Assembly: GCA_017962285.1 (NCBI GenBank)
Contig: JAGCVR010000171.1
Location: 1-8,040 of the forward strand
DNA: 8,040 nt
DNA from: Muribaculaceae bacterium
Lineage (GTDB): Bacteria; Bacteroidota; Bacteroidia; Bacteroidales; Muribaculaceae
Reading direction: 5' to 3'
Translations under genes and position numbers: made by a program
In this document: piece by piece, positions 5,500 through 8,040 of the stretch
How positions within the stretch are numbered: the stretch's first letter is position 1
Layout: each line of letters starts with the position of its first letter
The notes under the pieces: model-generated
Told to the model about the DNA's origin: nothing
What the model saw: only the letters and a program-made list of their open reading frames with translations
Databases searched by the model: none

Positions 5500-6300
5500 T
5501 CAAATTGAAATAGTAAACGGGTCGGCATCGCGCCATGCCGGGAATTTCTCACGGAACTGGCTGAGCAGAGCCGGCGAGAGGTCGGAAGCAATGATTGGGC
5601 TCGTTGACCGCTGCGCCACGATTTTGCCTTTGAAGTCGATAAGCAGAGAAGACTCCTGTCCGTAGTCAATTCCTTGCGGGTCGGTTCCCGTGCGGTTAAC
5701 GCCGCATACGTAGGCCTGATTCTCTATTGCGCGTGCTATGAGCAGTTTCTGCCATGCGTTCTGCCGAGCCTTGGGCCAGTTTGCCACTGCTATCAGCAGG
5801 TCGTACTGGTTGTTAGTGTTACGGCAGAAAACGGGAAATCTCAGGTCATAGCAGATTATTATTTTAATGTTAAGACCCCGGAAACGGATTATTGGCGATG
5901 CGAAAAGTCCCTGGCTGTAGATTTTGTCTTCTCCGCCCAGGGCAAAGAGGTGCCGCTTGTCGTAGAACGTCTCGTCGCCGCTTGGCTCAATGAAGAATGC
6001 GCGATTGTAGATTCTGTTGGCTGTTGATGCCAGGAAACTGCCGGCAATAGCCACCTGATGCTGCTGCGCGAGTTCGGAAAGGAGATGCATTGTGTCGCCG
6101 GTGTTGCGTTCAGCAAGAGCGAGAGCGTCATCTTTCGAAGAAGTTATAACACCGGTTGAGAACATCTCTGGAAGGACCACGATGTCGGTGCCGTCGGGGA
6201 TGTTCTGTAGGTTTCTTTTAAGTTGATTGAGGTTAGCCTCTTTGTCAGCCCAGGAAATGTTATCCTCAATGAGAGCGATGCGTATGTTGCGTGCCAGCAT
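5500..6300 (-). CDS. Nitrilase-family omega-amidase (YafV/Nit2-like)
   Basis: A 266-residue cytoplasmic C-N hydrolase. The nitrilase triad is visible as Glu45 in LPEMFSTG, Lys115 in YDKRHLF and Cys150 in CYDLRFP. The LPEMFSTG signature with YDKRHLFA.GGE (113-124) is characteristic of the YafV/Nit2 group, which hydrolyses alpha-ketoglutaramate and alpha-ketosuccinamate to 2-oxoglutarate or oxaloacetate plus ammonia, recycling products of glutamine and asparagine transamination. The length is close to YafV (about 256). The start ATG at 6300 gives a normal N-terminus running into the first beta strand (RNIRIALIEDNI). It is last in a minus-strand cluster, 18 bases after the acyltransferase stop. 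There is no sign of damage. Family membership is very secure; the omega-amidase subgroup is inferred from motifs. Confidence 0.92.
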   Translation of the reverse strand: MLARNIRIALIEDNISWADKEANLNQLKRNLQNIPDGTDIVVLPEMFSTGVITSSKDDALALAERNTGDTMHLLSELAQQHQVAIAGSFLASTANRIYNRAFFIEPSGDETFYDKRHLFALGGEDKIYSQGLFASPIIRFRGLNIKIIICYDLRFPVFCRNTNNQYDLLIAVANWPKARQNAWQKLLIARAIENQAYVCGVNRTGTDPQGIDYGQESSLLIDFKGKIVAQRSTSPIIASDLSPALLSQFREKFPAWRDADPFTISI

Positions 6301-6318
6301 GATGGTAAAGTGGTGGTA

Positions 6319-6861
6319 TTACAGACCGGTGGCGAATTTCTCTGGATGCCTGCCGGTGAAGTTCTTGTAGTATTGTTTCACTGAGATTATGTCTTGCTCA
6401 ATATCGCCCGAGGGTTCAAAGAACCGGTCGAGACAGACTGTGCGGGTCTTGTAGTCGATATAAGCAAGGATTATGGACACACCGGCTTCTTTGGCAATGT
6501 GAATGAAACCGCGGTGCCAATGAGGATTTGGGCTGCGTGTTCCTTCGGGAGTAATTCCTATATGCAGAGTTTCACGATTCTGAAACTCTTTCACCACAGA
6601 ACTTGAAACAGCTGTCCGTTTGTGCTGTGCAACCGGAATTCCTCCAAGTGCCCTGAGAAGATACTTGAGGGGGAAGAAAAACCAAGTGTCCTTCATCAGG
6701 AACCCGGCTTTCAAACCTACGGCATGAATGGCAAATTCTCCCACAAGGAAGTCCCAGTTGCTTGTGTGAGGAGCAATGCAGATGATGGATTTAGGAACTG
6801 GCGGAGTGTTGACCACAACCCGCCAGCCTATTTTCTTTAATATGAATGAATAGAAATTCAA
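6319..6861 (-). CDS. PlsC-like lysophospholipid acyltransferase family protein (TTG start)
   Basis: A 180-residue member of the PlsC/LPLAT superfamily. Motif I (HX4D) is His32-Asp37 in APHTSNWDF, a GGIPV turn at 73-77 corresponds to motif II, and PEGTR at 105-109 is motif III. Family members transfer acyl chains to lysophosphatidate or related lipids at the inner membrane. This short form lacks an obvious N-terminal membrane anchor, and its acceptor is not known. There is no in-frame ATG near the N-terminus and a stop codon lies upstream, so TTG at 6861 is taken as the start; it gives MNFYSFILKKIGW, a typical beginning for these proteins. The previous gene ends 12 bases upstream, so translation may be coupled. 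The neighbouring LicD gene makes a role in envelope lipid or glycolipid assembly plausible. Confidence 0.85.
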   Translation of the reverse strand: MNFYSFILKKIGWRVVVNTPPVPKSIICIAPHTSNWDFLVGEFAIHAVGLKAGFLMKDTWFFFPLKYLLRALGGIPVAQHKRTAVSSSVVKEFQNRETLHIGITPEGTRSPNPHWHRGFIHIAKEAGVSIILAYIDYKTRTVCLDRFFEPSGDIEQDIISVKQYYKNFTGRHPEKFATGL

Positions 6862-6873
6862 GACGCTGACAGA

Positions 6874-7215
6874 TTACTCGGCTTTTTTGGCTTTAGGAAC
6901 GAGAGCATTCATGTCGGCGATTATCTTCTCCATTTCATTGTGCATGAAATCTTTGAGAGCATTGTTCATTGCCTTGAAATAGGAGCGGCGGCTCTTGTTG
7001 TAGAGTCTGCGGTTCTCAAAGTCTTTCGGGAGCTTGTCGAAATCAACCGAAATGCGTTTGATGGCGTCCTGCTGGAGCAAAGCCAGACGGATGATGATGT
7101 CGTCCCATTTCTGAATGTTGTCCTGTGCGAAAGTCTCCTGAGCAAAAATACATTCTGCAGCAATCTCACCGCATGCGTAGCGGATGTTTCTTTTCGTATT
7201 ACGTTTGTTTGCCAT
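6874..7215 (-). CDS. Conserved hypothetical protein of unknown function
   Basis: A 113-residue basic, probably all-helical protein starting MANKRNTKRNIRYACGEIAA. No signal peptide or membrane segment is seen. It has a Lys/Arg-rich first ten residues, two cysteines spaced by six (Cys15 and Cys22 in ACGEIAAEC), a central Leu/Ile-rich helix (WDDIIIRLALLQQDAIKR), an Arg/Lys-rich middle and a Lys-rich C-terminus. I recall similar small proteins with an N-terminal 'KR...YxCGE.xAEC' motif in Bacteroidales but no known function. It starts 79 bases after the LicD stop and ends 12 bases before the TTG of the acyltransferase, so it is likely in one transcript with the latter. Its composition is that of a normal coding gene. 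Confidence 0.75.
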   Translation of the reverse strand: MANKRNTKRNIRYACGEIAAECIFAQETFAQDNIQKWDDIIIRLALLQQDAIKRISVDFDKLPKDFENRRLYNKSRRSYFKAMNNALKDFMHNEMEKIIADMNALVPKAKKAE

Positions 7216-7294
7216 AATATATTAATGATATAAAAGTTTTAATTTTCTGCTAAGTTAGTGAAAAAAAATATTGTGAGGAAAAAAAGCCGGTGAA

Positions 7295-8040
7295 TTATTT
7301 GTGAAATGCCTTAAAATAATGGTGGATACGCTGGTCCTCGGGCGGCAGCTGCATGTAATCCCCATAGAAATTGGTGAGATAGGTGTGATATCCCGCCATT
7401 GTCTTGTAGGTCTTGCCTTCAAAGGTGACGCTGACGGTTCCAATGGTGCAGCTGACAGGAAAACATTCTTTCATGAGGAAATTAGCTTCGGTCATGTTGC
7501 ACACTGTGGATGTGGGCTTGTGGGCCTGAAAGAGGCGGTGGATAATGCGGTTTATGACAGAGAGCGGCAATGGGAAATATCGGTAGCAGAGGTAGTTGAA
7601 GCGGGAATTGAGAAAATTGGTGTTCTGAATCTTGCACCGTCTCATGCGATAGATGAACTTCTTGAACTTGAAGACATACGGGCGCAGCCAGAGCCTGTCG
7701 GTAACGAAATCGAGCGGAAAGATGTCCACATAGACCCCAATGGAATTACCGGGCACCTCGTCTTCTATAAGCAGAGTGGATGAATCGCACACTTTAGCAT
7801 AGGTATAGAAACTGTCTTTCACGTGCGACGGGTCTATTATCTGAAATTTCCCGGAGGGGTCGTTGTAGAGTTCCACGAAGCGGTTGTATTCATTTCGTGG
7901 CATGAACAGGTCGATGTCGTCGTCCCAGGGTATGTATCCGTGATGACGTAGCGCGCCAATGAGCGAGCCACAAGCGAGGAAGTAGGTAATCTGGTGTGAG
8001 TCGCAGAAACTTACGATGTTATCGAGTATGGAAATCTGAA
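7295..8040 (-). CDS. LicD family transferase (5' end outside window)
   Basis: The open frame runs from the window edge to TAA at 7297-7295, giving 247 visible residues; the N-terminus is missing. The nucleotidyltransferase-like core is clear: YFLACGSLIGALRHHGYIPW, then DDDIDLFMPRNEY. The Gly-Ser pair and the DDDID cluster are the expected nucleotide and metal binding residues of LicD proteins. LicD family enzymes attach phosphorylcholine or related phospho-alcohols to surface glycans such as lipopolysaccharide or teichoic acid. The visible C-terminus (YLTNFYGDYMQLPPEDQR) is also typical. An internal Met at base 7903 is not the start, because the motif continues upstream of it. The neighbours do not include other glycan-pathway genes, so the acceptor cannot be named. 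Confidence 0.92.
   Translation of the reverse strand, partial: QISILDNIVSFCDSHQITYFLACGSLIGALRHHGYIPWDDDIDLFMPRNEYNRFVELYNDPSGKFQIIDPSHVKDSFYTYAKVCDSSTLLIEDEVPGNSIGVYVDIFPLDFVTDRLWLRPYVFKFKKFIYRMRRCKIQNTNFLNSRFNYLCYRYFPLPLSVINRIIHRLFQAHKPTSTVCNMTEANFLMKECFPVSCTIGTVSVTFEGKTYKTMAGYHTYLTNFYGDYMQLPPEDQRIHHYFKAFHK

Noticed and set aside
5674..6027. Plus-strand frame of 117 codons inside the omega-amidase gene
   Set aside because: The minus strand carries the nitrilase catalytic triad over this region, and the plus-strand frame has no recognisable domain.
7216..7294. Promoter or terminator between the LicD gene and the small unknown gene
   Set aside because: The minus strand has TAACTTAG (7257-7250), close to a -7 box, but no fitting -33 box at the right spacing. 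T-runs are present without a convincing stem, so neither site is called.
7301..7783. Plus-strand frame of 160 codons inside the LicD gene
   Set aside because: LicD motifs and a continuous C-terminal domain are on the minus strand; the plus-strand product is a shadow.

Overview
The window looks like chromosomal DNA from a member of the Bacteroidales (Bacteroidota). The evidence is a DUF4295 gene directly behind rpmB-rpmG, start regions with little Shine-Dalgarno signal, several matches to the Bacteroidota promoter pattern (TTTG-like -33 box, 19 bp spacer, TAnnTTTG -7 box), and families common in that order (SUMF1-fold exported proteins, DUF4369 lipoprotein, secreted Cys-nucleophile Ntn hydrolase). 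The genus cannot be fixed from the sequence alone.

Layout. (1) Bases 1-565: the 3' end of a small ribosomal operon, rpmB (L28, partial), rpmG (L33) and a 49-residue DUF4295 protein, closed by a strong intrinsic terminator. (2) Bases 566-744: a gene-free stretch holding a long imperfect palindrome that resembles a REP element, then a good promoter. (3) Bases 745-3269: a tight three-gene operon of exported proteins, two sulfatase-modifying-factor (FGE/SUMF1) fold proteins followed by a MORN-repeat protein. The two SUMF1-fold proteins appear to have each lost a different one of the two copper-binding cysteines of true FGE. (4) Bases 3238-3975: a DUF4369 lipoprotein on the minus strand. Its 3' end overlaps the MORN gene tail to tail, and it shares a compact back-to-back promoter region with the next gene. 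(5) Bases 3975-5497: a secreted Ntn hydrolase whose catalytic Cys should be uncovered by signal-peptide cleavage, followed by a small DUF486/DMT membrane protein. (6) Bases 5500-8040, minus strand: in transcription order a LicD-family transferase (5' end outside the window), a conserved small protein of unknown function, a PlsC-like acyltransferase and a YafV/Nit2-like omega-amidase.

How they may work together. The ribosomal block is housekeeping. The SUMF1-SUMF1-MORN operon probably makes a set of periplasmic or surface proteins that act together; no enzymatic role is established, and it is the least explained part of the window. The LicD and PlsC-like proteins suggest envelope glycan and lipid modification. 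The omega-amidase is a metabolite-repair enzyme that seems only to share the transcript. No rRNA, tRNA, CRISPR array, insertion sequence or phage gene was seen.
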